The notes beneath the pieces are model-generated. The model ran no database searches. It saw only the letters and a program-made list of their open reading frames with translations, and was not told where the DNA came from. Below are positions 21,538 through 33,205 of a stretch of DNA of 64,000 nt, piece by piece. Both the position numbers and the translations under genes were made by a program. The stretch lies in assembly GCF_050003625.1 (NCBI RefSeq), contig NC_134397.1, positions 95,583,562 through 95,647,561 on the forward strand, in the 5' to 3' direction. The first letter of the stretch is position 1. The number at the start of each line of letters is the position of its first letter. The DNA comes from Haematobia irritans. Taxonomy: Eukaryota; Arthropoda; Insecta; Diptera; Muscidae.

Positions 21538-22051
21538 CACCGAAAGAATTCTCTCCGTTAATTTTACGAAGAATTGTTCATTAACTATTCTTCGTGAATT
21601 CTTCATTAAAACAACGAAATTTTCAATCATTTTTATAAATTTTACGAACAACATTTTACGAATATACGAAACGTCTAACAAATATTCTACATTAACATTT
21701 CTTCGTAAAAAGTTGGTACATTTAACGAAACTTTCTTCAAATTTCATGACTTTTGTGAAGAAGTTTTTACGAATAATTTACGAAACATTCTGCATTAAAA
21801 TTTCTTCACAAAAGGTACGAAACATTTTCTTTGAAATAACGAAAAAGTTTCATTCAAGTTGAAAAATTTCCGTTCGCGACATAAAATTGTCTTTGATAAT
21901 GTGCTTGAGTGTATTTCTTTATTCAATTTTTTTTTAATGCATTAATCTGCTACTTCTCATTTGGGTGACAGAAATATTTCGTACTTTTAAAGTTTCTTTG
22001 ATTGTAAAACAATGACAAATTTCGTACTTTTAACAAAAAATTTTTTCGGTG
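21538..22051. mobile_element. Rpt-J MITE in Rpt-F
   Basis: CACCGAAAGAATTCTCTCCG to (reverse) CACCGAAAAAATTTTTTG, TA flanks at 21536-21537 and 22052-22053. The interior repeats ACGAAGAATT/TTCTTCGT motifs. Confidence 0.8.
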
Positions 22052-22150
22052 TATGGAAATGCGGTTTATCTCTCAAACCAATACCAATGTTACCCCACAA
22101 ATGATTATGTTTACTAATTCAGTAAGGGTGGTTTAGGGTATGATATAGTA

Positions 22151-23142
22151 CACTGAAAAAACAGTGAACCCACCACACGGACGAAAAAGACTATTTTCCA
22201 TACGTTTGGGTGTAAAAATTATATGTTTGGAACTTAATTTTTTAACACAATATTTTTAAGTGCAAGCATATAATGTTCATAAACTAGCATAACATATTTG
22301 GGACATATATGTTAGAACATATTATGTTTGGGACATAAAATGTTTGTAAATATAATATGCTTAGATGCAAACATATATTAATTTGGAAATAGCCTATAAA
22401 CATATATGTTTTTAGAAACCTAGAGAGTATGCTGCAAGTAAAATAATGGAAGTAACCAATCGGCGTCTTAAAAATATACCCACACAAAGAAATTTTCATT
22501 AAATTTTTTTACTACCAGTGTATGCCCTAAGACGAAACATAATATGTTTGAACAATACAAACAATATTTTGTTGGCACCAATCCTGAAAATATATATGCT
22601 TGAAGCAAAATGTGTTTGGGGTATATGTTACAGAAGCGATTTGTTTTGAGGGTACAGGAAGAAAACTTTCGGTTAATTTTAGAAAATTTTGAATATTAGT
22701 AGAAAATTTTAACTAAACAGTATTACAAACGTTGGCATCACCCCTATGTCATAAAAATAAGTAAATATTTTTCGACAAATTCAAGAAAATTTATTAAATA
22801 TAACTAAGTTTTTTCACTTGTTAAAGAAAATTTTGTAGTTTGAAGGAAAAACTTGTAGTTCAAAATTGCATGAATGTTTTTAGTGACTTACGAAGTTCAT
22901 GATGGATGCATTTTTGGTAAAATTTAAATATTTAAAGAAATTCTGAACTATTTTGTTGAAGAAACGAATTTAATCTTTATGCTTCATTTGAGTATATTTT
23001 TTTCCACGGTTTTAGTTAATTTACCTAACGTACACAAAAAATTATTAGAGAAAAGGAAACTTTCTCCAAACATAATAATTCCATGAACTAAAATAAAGTT
23101 AAATTGGCTTTAGTGAAATAGAGAGTTCACTTTTTTTGAGTG
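22151..23142 (-). mobile_element. Rpt-D MITE in the right terminus of Rpt-F
   Basis: CACTGAAAAAACAGTGAACC to CACTTTTTTTGAGTG, TA flanks at 22149-22150 and 23143-23144. Itself split by a short Rpt-A at 22176-22654. Confidence 0.88.
22176..22654 (+). mobile_element. Short Rpt-A derivative in Rpt-D
   Basis: 479 bases, start CACGGACGAAAAAGAC, end GTTTTGAGGGTA, CA flanks at 22174-22175 and 22655-22656. Discounting it rejoins Rpt-D as CCCACCA-GGAAG, which is what the 26958 and 57797 copies show. Lacks the tRNA-like core. Confidence 0.85.
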
Positions 23143-23165
23143 TAGGCCCCGCCCGACTTTCTTGT

Positions 23166-23941
23166 CCATACTTGCTTGTCCATGCTTCAAATTAAATTGA
23201 ATACCTAGATTCAGTTGTGTTGCACAAAGTTCCTTTGGCCACAATAGCCATAAGTTTAAAGCAACCCTATACGACTCGTACTCCAAATTGTCTACATAAA
23301 ACTGCTGAACGCAGCGAACCAATATGCTAATAAAGTGGCGTTAGTTACAATCATACACTACGACCATAAATACTAGGTTGGAATGGTATAGAAGAGTTTG
23401 ATTTGTGAAATTCTAATCATGTTGTTAACCCTCTAATGCCCCAATTTTTTTGCCAGCTGAATAAATATTCAATGTTTACGACACAATAGCAAGAAATCGA
23501 AACAAGAAAAATGTATACGATAAAATTCAGTATATACTACAAAGCTTCTTGAACAGTTTCAACTAAGTTTTCTTTTTATTTTAACAATTTTTATAGTCTT
23601 AAGATGTGTTTTACTAAAAGCTTCCTGATTTAACGAAGGCCTCCTAAAGGCGGGATTGGGCATTAGAGGGTTAATATTACAATAAAACAGTTTCGTGGAT
23701 GATCAGATTCATATTAAACATTACGTATTCGGTGCTTATAAATTCTTTATATATGCAAACATTTTTGAAGCCAAGATTATAAACATTATTTTAGTTAAAA
23801 TTTCATTATCTTTATGAAATTTGTCTATGATATTTTTACAAATTTGATATTTGTAGATTAAAGTCTATTTAAATTAGCTTCCGGTAATTTAAAATTCAAA
23901 TTGTAACGATAAAATTACGTGATCAACTCTTAGGATCATCT
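23166..23941. other. No gene; degraded Rpt-E-like sequence near 23760-23935
   Basis: 23766-23935 resembles the right half of Rpt-E at 50699-50992 (AAGCCAAGATTATAAAC, TTTCATTATCTTTATG). The remainder is AT-rich with a possible low-repeat segment at 23170-23640. Confidence 0.4.
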
Positions 23942-24231
23942 CACAGAAAAAAAATTCACGAAAACTTTTCCAATTAAAATCTTAATTGAGTTTTAAGAAA
24001 TATTCAATTAAAATTTTAATTGATTCAACAAATTTTTTAATTGAAACAAAAATCAATCACACAAATTAATCGTATCAATTAATTTTTTAATTGGATCAAT
24101 TAATTTTTTAATTGACTGTCAATTAATTTTTTAATTGATACTATCATTTCTGTGATTGAAGACATTTTAATTAAAAAATTAATTGGATCAATTAATTTCG
24201 TGATTGAATCAGAAAACAATTTTTTTGTGTG
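23942..24231 (+). mobile_element. Rpt-C MITE with CT duplication
   Basis: CACAGAAAAAAAATTCACG to (reverse) CACACAAAAAAATTGTTTTC. Flanks CT at 23940-23941 and 24232-24233. 290 bases. Confidence 0.85.
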
Positions 24232-24398
24232 CTATTCATTTTTTTTATTCTTTTTTTTTGCTTATTTTCATATCGAAATGTTGGTTTCTCACTCTCTCAT
24301 GGTAAAGTAACAACTTTTTGTTTTGTTATTCTCATTGCCTATTGTTATTGTTGTTGTAGTAATGTGAGCATAACTAGATGTATCTATGTAGTAGTATA

Positions 24399-24685
24399 CA
24401 CACAAAAAAAATTCACGAAAATTTTTCCAATTAAAATTTTAATTGAGTTTTAAAAAATATTCAATTAAAAATTTAATTGATTCAACAATTTTTTTAATTG
24501 AAACAAAAATCAATCACAAAAATAATAGTTTCAATTAATTTTTTAATTGGATCAATTAACTTTTTAATTGACCTTCAATTAATTTTTTAATTGATACTAT
24601 CATTTCTGTGATTGAAGACAGTTCAATTAAAAATTAATTGGATCAATTAATTTCGTGATTGAATCAGAAAATTTTTTTTTGTGTG
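24399..24685 (+). mobile_element. Rpt-C MITE with TA duplication
   Basis: CACACAAAAAAAATTCACG to (reverse) CACACAAAAAAAAATTTTCT, TA flanks at 24397-24398 and 24686-24687. Only 167 bases from the previous copy and highly similar to it. Confidence 0.88.
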
Positions 24686-25197
24686 TATGCGTTCAACTGC
24701 TGCCAGCAAAAAACATTGGAGGTTCTTCTAAAGGCACAACTGTAAAATTACTTCCAAAAATGTCCTCCTAAAGATGTTCTTTATTTTCATTAGAGTCAAT
24801 TTTTTTATAACTCGCTATTTTCATTTTTATAATGGGAAATTTAAAATTTTTATGTTTCAAATAGGTTAAAAACAAATTAAGAATTAATAAATGATTGCAT
24901 TGGCTGTCGTATTTGAAAAAAGTTGAGAGGCTAATTTAACTTTTTGGTTTCGGTGTATTTTGAAGGAATAACTTATTCATAAAGTCTTACTAGGCTTGCA
25001 CTTGTTCTTCCAATTCTTCTAGTGGGAAGGCCAAGAAAAATGACAATGTTATAAGCAATTGAGCGAATAAATACAAGTTTAAAATCTGACAGTAATCGAT
25101 CTACAACTTCCAATGATGGGGATTTGTATTATGTCTACTGGTAAGTTAGACTAGAATATGGGCTGAATTGATCTAGTTTATTGGCCACACTGTTAGA
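24686..25197. other. AT-rich, no gene recognised
   Basis: Contains a short Rpt-B-like phrase (ACTTCCAAAAATGTCCTCC at about 24751) that may be a relic of that MITE's right end. Nothing else supportable. Confidence 0.3.
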
Positions 25198-26290
25198 AAA
25201 ATATGTTTTTCATATGTTCCGATATAAACAAAATGTGTTTCGGACACAATATTTAAACACAATATATTTAAGTGCAAACATGTAATGTTCCTACACTAAC
25301 ACTAAATGTTTGGGACATCTATATTAATATGTTGGAATATATTATGTTTGGGGCATGAATGTTTCATAAAAATCATATGTGTGAATGCAAACATATATAA
25401 ATTTACAAATTTCAACTAAACATACATATGTTGTTATATTTTATTCAAAGCGACAGAGAGAGAGAGTATAGAGAAAGAAATAGAGATGGAAACCGGAAGA
25501 GTTGACGAAAGATATCAACATAACACAGCGAAAGAATCAAAAGAGAACAATTTCTGTGAAACCGCTTGTATGTTGTTTCGGAAAACTGTTTTATGATAAG
25601 GCCAAAAATTTGATATGCTTAAGTCTAAATATTATTTAATTTGAATAAAGAGAATAGACATTCGGAAACAAGAGAATATACATTTGAAAAACAAACAGCA
25701 TATGTTTTCGCCTTGAGAGCAGCATTTTATGTATGTGTGGACATGTGTTTTGTTTATCATTTTGGCATTATGGGCACAATTTTTTTCTTGGTTCGTTAAA
25801 AGAAATCAGGGGTCTTCATAAAAATAACGAAAGGGCACTATACTCTTTTTAGAGTTGGGACAGTAAAATGAAATAAGGAGGAAATAGTGAAAAATTACAC
25901 AGTAAAATTTATAAAAGTAAAGTTTAGTTCCTCTTTATTAATAAGTAGTCCACGAGGAGTTGACGGACACCTTCAAATATAAAAAAATGGTCCTCGGTTC
26001 GATTCTCCGTGCAGGCGAAAGGTAAAATTTAAAAAAATTATAAAAGTGAATAATTTCTTCAACATTATTTGTATTACAGAAAATTACGAGTATGTTAGGC
26101 AATGAGCACAATCGTCTTTGGGAAAAATTCTTCCAAGCATATGACATTTTTGGGCTCAAAATGATTCCAAACATATAATATGTTCACATAAAACAAACAT
26201 ATTAATGTTTCGGTAGTATCCAATAATATATGTGCTTCCTGCGAAATATGTTTGGAACATATGTTAAAGAAGCGATTTTTTTTGAGGGTG
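25198..26290 (+). mobile_element. Rpt-A copy a, internally deleted
   Basis: CACTGTTAGAAAAATATG to GATTTTTTTTGAGGGTG, CA flanks at 25196-25197 and 26291-26292. Compared with copy b it lacks about 700 bases, from the foldback-terminus relic to the middle of the right tRNA-like module, leaving only a box-B-like GGTTCGATTCT at about 25997. Confidence 0.88.
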
Positions 26291-26295
26291 CACCA

Positions 26296-26643
26296 TTATA
26301 ACTTTGGCATTCCATTTGAAACTGAGAATTGAAGTAAAGTCGCATTTAATACACAATTCTTTTTTACATTGGCGTACTTCATTGTAGGAAATAAATTTTA
26401 ATATATTCAGCAAACAAAATTGTTGTTGTTTTAAAGAAACAAAATTGTTGTTGTTTCATGTTTTTAAGTTGTATCACTTAACTGTAAGTACAAAACAACT
26501 TCATTGAAAAGTTTATTGACTTTTGGACAGGGAAAAACTTTATTTCAGAGAAATGCGTCTTCCATGCGAAGCAAAATTCGCATTCGTATTTTAAGGAAAT
26601 TATATCTTTGCCAACAATATTCAAAACAATATTTTTTTCGGTG
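26296..26643 (+). repeat. Rpt-E fragment
   Basis: GAATTGAAGTAAAGTCGC, AAACAACTTCATTGAAAAG, GAGAAATGCGTCTTCCATG and terminal TTTTTTTCGGTG correspond to the 36744 and 49023 copies. The left terminus is missing. Confidence 0.7.
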
Positions 26644-26957
26644 TAACGCCCTTAGGTTAGGTGTAGCGCCCATAAACACCGATAATATGATTTTACTTTT
26701 GAAAAATTTATTTTAAGGTTTTGTGTTGGTATCTGTCCATATTTTGATGGACATATTAATTGACTTGAAATTTGACATATGGAGTTCTTTTAGACCCATA
26801 AAATGCTAAGATATATGGCATAAATTCATAAGAATATTTATTTCGGTCGATTTTTGCTGGGGTTGGAGCCGGAATCGAGTAAAAATTGCTCGACTCCACA
26901 ACTGTGGTAAGCAAAAAGATTTCTTGTCTTTCGTACAACGAAGTTTTTTTTTGACCA
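26644..26957. other. No gene or repeat recognised
   Basis: About 310 bases of mixed composition between Rpt-E and Rpt-D. Confidence 0.3.
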
Positions 26958-27826
26958 CACTGAAAAACTGTGAACCCACCAGGAAAGAAAATTTTAATTA
27001 GTTTAAAAAAAAAAATATATTAAATTTAGAAAATTTTAACTAAACTGTATTAGAAACGCAGATGTCACACCGATTTCACAAAACTAAGTAAATAATTTTC
27101 GACAAATTCAAGAAAATTTATATTTATTATTTTTTCACTTGTTAAAGAAAATTTCGAAGTTTGAAGGAAAAAATTGGAGTTAAAAATTTCAAAAATCTCT
27201 TTAGTACCATACGAAGGTCATGATGGGCTCATTACTGGTAAAATTTACAAATTTTAAGAAATTCTAAACTATTTTGTGAGAGACCCGAATTCAGTTAATC
27301 TTTATTCTTCATTTGTGTATAATTTTGTCCTCTATTTTAGTTATTTTAACTAACGTACGCAAAAAATTATTAAAGTCATGGAAACTTTATTAAAACGTAA
27401 TAATTCCATGAACTAAAATAGAATTAAATCAGCTTTAGTGAAATATAGGGTTCACTTTAGGTTAGGTTAGGTGACAGCCCGATGTATCAGGCTCATCTAG
27501 ACTATTCAGTCCATTGTGATACCACATTGGTGAAATTCTCTCTTAACACTGAGTGCTGTCCGATTCCATGTTAAGCTCAATGACAAGGGACCTCCTTTTT
27601 ATAGCCGAGTCCGAACGGCGTTCCACATTACAGTGAAACCACTTAGAGAAGCTTTGAAGCCCTCAGAAAGGTCACCAGCATTACTGAGGTGGGATAATCC
27701 ACCGCTGAAAAACATTTTGGTGTTTGGTCGAAGCAGGAATCGAACCCACGACCTTGTGTATGCAAGGCGGACATGCTACCCATTGCACCACAGTGGCTCT
27801 CCTAAGGTTCACTTTTGTTTGAGTTG
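26958..27826 (-). mobile_element. Rpt-D MITE with CA duplication, split by SINE-1
   Basis: CACTGAAAAACTGTGAACCC to TTTGTTTGAGTTG, CA flanks at 26956-26957 and 27827-27828. SINE-1 sits near its right end. Confidence 0.85.
27459..27805 (-). mobile_element. SINE-1, copy S2, full length with 10-bp TSD
   Basis: Minus strand. The tRNA-like head (TGGTGCAATGG box A region; GGTTCGATTCC box B at about 27732) is followed by the SINE body and an AACCTAACCTAACCT-type tail. Target duplication GGTTCACTTT at 27449-27458 and 27806-27815 inside Rpt-D. Confidence 0.93.
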
Positions 27827-28675
27827 CAAGACTCTTATTCAAGACTCTTTGATATCAGACTTAAACGATTCAACAATCTAAACGATATATTTACATAAAA
27901 GAAATTTCTTTTGAACCGAAGTCAATGTGGCTTTAATAGATCTGAAACAATCCTTGTTATTGAAGTAATCGTCCTTATATCCTAAAAATCTAAAAATTAT
28001 TTAAAAAATAGAAGAGTTTTTATTAAACACGTTTTGGGACATGACATTATTTGTGCTTTAAGTCGAGTTTAAATTTAGAATTTTAAGTTTTATTTAGCAC
28101 ATTATGAAGGAATTTTAAAACATCTATCAAGTGCGCATAAAGTAATGATTTACCTCAATAAAAACTCTTATTAATCCACACTAATGTAACAAGGCATTGG
28201 TGCTCATTTGTTCCTTCACGACATTGAAAATTCACATAGATTCCAATAAATGTCTAGATATGGATATGTGTGTTCTGATATCTATGGATGGACATGGGTA
28301 TGTGTGAGAGTGTGTGTTTTAAAGCAAGGATAATGTGTTCTAGTCCCATGGCCAAATGTAAAACCACTCAAAGATGACTGAATACATTTACCCGGATAAT
28401 GTTCGTGTTTACAAATAATTTTGGCAAGATTCCGAAGAATGCGAACTGCTTTTTATTTGTCTCAGTGACAGTTACTGCCTCCGCCATTGCAGCAGTTATA
28501 GCCTCAGTAGCCGTTGTTCTTCTCGAGGAATTATGATAAAAACTTTTGGCGCCAAGAAAATGTGGAAACGCGTTTATGTATCTTGTCATCCTTTTTTTTT
28601 ATCCCGGCGATAATCATTGACAACACGATGTCTATATACCTTCGAGTGTAACGACAAAATCTGTACGAGTCACTA
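27827..28675. other. Low-repeat stretch, weak minus-strand ORF at 28368-28589
   Basis: 28200-28670 is less AT-rich and shows no transposon ends. The 73-codon frame (TEAITAAMAEAVTVTETNKK) comes from a low-complexity GCN-rich tract. 27880-28200 may hold degraded Rpt-E-like sequence. Confidence 0.3.
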
Positions 28676-30474
28676 CACTGTTAGAAAAATATGTTTTTCA
28701 TATGTTCCGATATAAACAAAATGTGTTTCGGGCACGATTTTAAACCACAATATATTTAAGTGCGAACATGTAATGTTCCTAAACTAGCACTAAATGTTTG
28801 GGACATCTATGTTAATATGTTAGAATATATTATGTTTGGGACATGAATGTTTCATAAAAATAATATGTGTGAATGCAAACTTATATATATTTACAAATTT
28901 CGACTAAACATACATATGTTGTGATATTTTATTCAAAGCGACAGAGAGAGTATAGAGAAAGAGAGATGGAAACCGGGAGAGTTGACGAAAGATATCAATA
29001 TAACACAGCAAAAGAGTCAAAAGAGAACAATTTCTGTGAAACCGCTTGTATGTTGTTTCGGAAAACTGTTTTATGATAAGGCCAAAAATTTGATATGTTT
29101 AAGTCTAAATATTATTTAATTTGAATAAAGAGAATATACATTCTGAACCAAGAGAATAGACATTTGAAAAACAAACAGCTTATGTTTTCGCCTTGAGAGC
29201 GGCATTTTATGTATGTGTGGACATGTGTTTTGTTTATCATTTTGGCATTATGGGCACAATTTTTTTCTTGGTTCGTTAAAAGAAATCAGGGGTCTTCATA
29301 AAAATAACGAAAGGCCACTATACTCTTTTTAGAGTTGGGACAGTAAAATGAAATAAGGAGGAAATAGTGAAAAATTACACAGTAAAATGTAAAAAAACAA
29401 ACTTTAGTTCCTCTTTAGTAGTCCACGAGGAGTTCACGGACACTATCAAATATAAAAGCGGGCATTAAGTTCGAGTTTTACAGCTAAAATAATTTAAAAG
29501 TTTATTTTCTTTAAAATTAATTATTAAAGAAAAATAAAAGGAATTTTAGAGCGATGGTGTTAAATGCTAGTAAAAAATTGTTCACGCCTCAATAAATTTA
29601 TGTTTATATTATAAAATTATGTATGTATGTTTATACTCGACTCCACGTTCTTCTTTTGTTAGTTTTTGAATTCCTTCCAAATTTTAAAGTTTTGTACAAA
29701 AACAGTTTTTTATTACAAGATTGTTATTTTTGCAATAAAAAATAATATTTTATCCAAAAATCAGTCAATTTCGTTTATATCAAGCACTGTTACAGACTAT
29801 AAATCTTTAATAACGCACATTTCGAAGTTTCATTAAAAAAAAAAAAAAATAATATAGTATAAATATAAATGTGTAAATTAAAAAAAAAAAAAACAAAAAA
29901 AATGTTCGGTCGGAGCAGGGATTGAACCCACGACCCTTTGCATGCAAGGCAGACATGCTAACCACTGCTCCACGTGGCAAACAAATGTATGTTTCTGTTA
30001 AATAATGTTATGTTTGCATGGACTCGTGGGCGCTGCAAACTATGCTATATAAATGTAACTTAAAACGATAATTATCTACTGGTGACTATAACAGCTACGT
30101 AGCCCAGTGGATAGTGTGTTGGCTTACAAACTGTATGGTCCTCGGTTCGATTCTCCGTGCAGGCGAAAGGTAAAATTTAAAAAAATTATAAAAGTGAATA
30201 ATTTCTTCAACATTATTTGTATTACAGAAAAAGGTGCCAATAACTAAAAAATTTCGTGGAAGGTAAAATTACGAGTATGTTAGGGAATGAGCACAATCGT
30301 GTTTGGGAAAATTTCTTCCAAGCATATAATATTTTTGGCTCAAAATGCTTCCAAACATATAATATGTTCACATAAAACAAACATATTAATGTTTCCGCAG
30401 TATGCAATAATATATGTGCTTCCTGCAAAATATGTTTGGAACATATGTTAAAGAAGCGATTTTTTTTGAGGGTG
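28676..30474 (+). mobile_element. Rpt-A copy b, longest intact form
   Basis: CACTGTTAGAAAAATATG to TTTTTTTTGAGGGTG, TA flanks at 28674-28675 and 30475-30476. In order: ATATGTT-rich left arm; a conserved GA-rich block (about 28935-29070); a foldback-terminus relic (29457-29545); the core shared with Rpt-M; two tRNA-like modules; and the right arm, partly inverse to the left. 1,799 bases, no transposase ORF. Confidence 0.9.
29909..30170. other. Divergent tRNA-like modules in Rpt-A copy b
   Basis: Left, minus strand 29909-29978: GGAGCAGTGGTTAGCATG at the 5' side, box B GGGTTCAATCCC, and an exact 7-base inverse GGAGCAG/CTGCTCC at its ends. It is homologous to the SINE-1 head (TGGTTAGCATG, CCTTGCAT, GGTCGTGGGTTC, CGACCGAAC). 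Right, plus strand 30090-30170: box A TAGCCCAGTGG, box B GGTTCGATTCT. Modules diverge from a ~110-base spacer containing TGCTATATAAAT. Confidence 0.7.
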
Positions 30475-31188
30475 TATTTTTGCAATGTGTTTTTTTTTTT
30501 ACTTTAGCTATTATATACAAATGGTGCTACAAATTATCCTTTAGGATATTCGTTGCTTTCATTAAGAGCTATCAATTTTTTGTAATAATTCTCTTATTAG
30601 AGAATTCTTACAGTTTGTGTTGTTTATTAGGTCACTCAAATTTCCGAATGACAAAGCCATCATGCTTAAATTGAAAGAAGTAAATGGGTTTCCTTTACCG
30701 GAGGGAAACAAAAAATAATCAGGCCGAAAAAAACATAAGATTTAGTTTTTGTGACCATATTCATGTTAGTTTGTATCTACGCTAAAAAGAATTTGTCTTA
30801 GAACAAATGAATTTGACTTCCATTGAAGAATGTGTGAATATTGATTCTGAACCAATGATGCGACTCCTTCAAAATAAAGATATCTAAAGTAAGCTATCAG
30901 CATTTAAATCGATGCCCCACATATATTTGGATAAATATCTAATTTCTCGAAATGCTCATTTTCCTCTGATATCAATTCCTAGTACTTGACACTTTTTTAT
31001 GCTCCATTGATTTCTCATTAAGCTGTTATTCGTATTAGTCACCAAATTTTTCTAATAGCATCAGTAATTCAGTACCTGAATAAATTAATATTTTATTTTT
31101 TTTTTAATATTTTTTATATCTCTTATAAAAGGCTGTGGCCTTTTGCAAACAATTGTCTGGCCAATATATGTAAAGCGTATACACTAAA
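30475..31188. other. AT-rich, no gene; possible Rpt-E relic near 30780-30880
   Basis: ATTGATTCTGAACCAATG and GCGACTCCTTC recall a decayed Rpt-E (TTAATTCCGAGCCAAAG). Nothing firm. Confidence 0.3.
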
Positions 31189-32945
31189 ACAAGTAAGTAA
31201 AGTAGAAAGTCGGGCGGTGCCGACTATATCATACCCTAAACCACCCTTACTGAATTAGTAAACATAAGCATTTGTGGGGTAACATTGATATAGGTCTGGG
31301 AGATAAACCACAGTTGCATATTTAGGAAAATTACGGGGTACATGTTTATGGGTGCTTTGTGTCAATTTGACTATAGCTAATAGTCAATGTTGCCAGGGAA
31401 AATGTTCGGTTTACCCTACAAGGACAAAAAAAGTTCCCTACTTTCCCATACAATTTTCCCTACAATATTTTTCGTTAAATTTAAAAAAAAATTTACAAAA
31501 CAAAAATGGTTCTAGTTAGTTACTTTATTATCTTAAAACATGAATATGCAACGTATATAACTTAGAATATAAATTTGTATTACCACCACGGTTGCCACAA
31601 TTGGTAGAATTCTACCCAAAATAGTAATCTTTTTTTGTTAAATCTCTATAACAATAAAATTTTGACAATAAATTTTATAGAAATAAAATTTTGAGAAAAA
31701 AATCAATAGAAATAAAATTTTGAGAAATTTTTTTATAGAAATTATATTTTGGAAAAAAATTCTTTAGAAATACAATTTTGAGAAAATTTTCTATAGAAAT
31801 AAAATGTTGACAAAATTTTCTACAGGAATAGAGTTTTGACAAAAATTTCTATAGAAATATTTGTTTGGTAGATTTGTGGTAATTTGTGTTAATCTTCAAA
31901 TTTTATTAGATTATTTTTGGCACGAATGGTAACTGTTGTTAGTCTTGTGTTGTAAGAATTTGTAAGAAATCGGTTAATAAATAAGGGTTCTATGGCCAAA
32001 TTTGGGAAAATCGGGCTATACATATATATGGGAGCTATATCTAAATCTGAACCGATTTCGATGTTTTTTTTGCACATATAGTAAGTGCTATAACAGATTA
32101 CACTCAGCCAACTTTGAGTAAGATCGGTTGATAAATAAGGGTTTTATGGCCAAATTTAGCAAAATCGGGCGGTACATATATATGGGAGCTATAGCTAAAT
32201 CTGAACCGATTTCGATGATTTTTTTTGCACATAAAGTTAGTGCTATAGAAGATTACATTTAGCCAACTTTGAGTAAGATCGGTTGATAAATAAGGGTTTT
32301 ATGGCCAAATTTAGCAAAATCGGGCGGTACATATATATGGGAGCTATAGCTAAATCTGAACCGATTTCGATGATTTTTTTTGCACATAAAGTTAGTGCTA
32401 TAGAAGATTACATTTAGCCAACTTTGAGTAAGATCGGTTGATAAATAAGGGTTTTATGGCCAAATTTAGAAAAATCGGGCGGTACATATATATGGGAGCT
32501 ATAGCTAAATCTGAACCGATTTGGATGAAATTTTGCAGACTTGAAAGGCGGTGATAAAGATTACCTTCTGCCAAATTTGGTGACGATCCGTTTGACAAAA
32601 AAGCGCAACGTGACCCCATTTGTCGAAATCGGGAGATACATATATATGGGAGCTATATCTAACTTTGATCCGATTTCTTCCAAATTCAATAGCGTTCGTC
32701 CTTGTGCCCAAAAAGCTCCCTGTACCAAATTTCATCAAAATCGGTTAATAATTGCGACCGGAATCCTGTGAACAACAAATACATGGACAGACGGACGGAC
32801 GGACGGACACCAAGCGCTAGATCGACGCAGGAGGTGATCCTGAGTATATATTTTATGGGGTCTAAAACCAATATTTCTGGTAGGCACATGTTTTGGCAGA
32901 TCAATCTTATTATAACCTAACCACTATGTGGTTTAGGGTATAAAA
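31189..32945 (+). mobile_element. Rpt-F tandem-repeat element
   Basis: Left GTAGAAAGTCGGGCGGTGCC, ATCATACCCTAAACCACC; right GTGGTTTAGGGTATAA (inverse). Interior: degenerate ~29-bp array at about 31655-31860 (TTCTATAGAAATAAAATTTT units), 155-bp tandem units from 32111 to about 32575, (GGAC)n at 32785-32809, then ATATTTTATGGGGTCTAAAA. No protein is encoded; the ORFs here are repeat artefacts. Confidence 0.88.
32111..32575 (+). repeat. 155-bp tandem repeat, three units
   Basis: The marker ACTTTGAGTAAGATCGGTTG starts at 32111, 32266 and 32421, exactly 155 bases apart. Units are nearly identical, with ATATATATGGGAGCTATAGC in each. A divergent unit precedes at about 31957. Confidence 0.95.
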
Positions 32946-32972
32946 ATCAGATGTGAATTGCTATGTAAACTG

Positions 32973-33205
32973 AAAAAATATTGCCGTGAGGCCAAATAGA
33001 AGAAGTTTTTCAATAATTTATTTTAAAGACATTTTTTACTTGATATAAGAAATCGAGTATAAATTTGGAAATTAATGTTGTCGTTTGCACGTTTTTACAG
33101 GACTTGGATAGTTCATGAAGAAAAAACGAATAAATTCAAATTTGACTCGGAATCAATACCAAAATCATTTGTATAAGTACAACATCTTTGGAACCGGGCA
33201 TGCTT
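32973..33205 (-). repeat. Rpt-E fragment, inverted
   Basis: ATTTTAAAGACATTTTTTAC, GACTCGGAATCAATACC and CTTTGGAACCGGGCATGCT match the left half of Rpt-E (minus strand of the 49023 copy). An AATTAATT-rich Rpt-C-like piece follows at about 33295-33460. Confidence 0.7.

Larger units (their letters stand above)
20466..23165. mobile_element. Rpt-F element hosting four nested insertions
   Basis: Left end GTAGAAAGTCGAGCGGGGCC then TACCCTAAACCAACCC. The right end is its inverse, GGTGGTTTAGGGTATGATAT at 22125-22148, interrupted by Rpt-D at TA and resumed at 23145 as GGCCCCGCCCGACTTTCTTG. The terminal inverted repeats exceed 100 bases. Interior phrases CCCATATATATGAAGCGCCCGATTTT and ACCGATCATACTC are the Rpt-F tandem unit in degraded form. 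Hosts Rpt-C, Rpt-J, Rpt-D, and a short Rpt-A inside that Rpt-D. Confidence 0.85.

Noticed and set aside
23110..23322. 70-codon minus-strand ORF
   Set aside because: Spans the Rpt-D/Rpt-F junction, so it is a chance frame across transposon ends.
28873..29076. 67-codon ORF repeated almost identically at 38497-38700
   Set aside because: Both lie at the same place in Rpt-A copies that are nearly identical throughout, so conservation of the frame carries no information; no protein family recognised.
32111..32575. CRISPR-like regularly spaced repeats
   Set aside because: Units are contiguous 155-bp tandem copies without unique spacers, in a eukaryotic transposable element.
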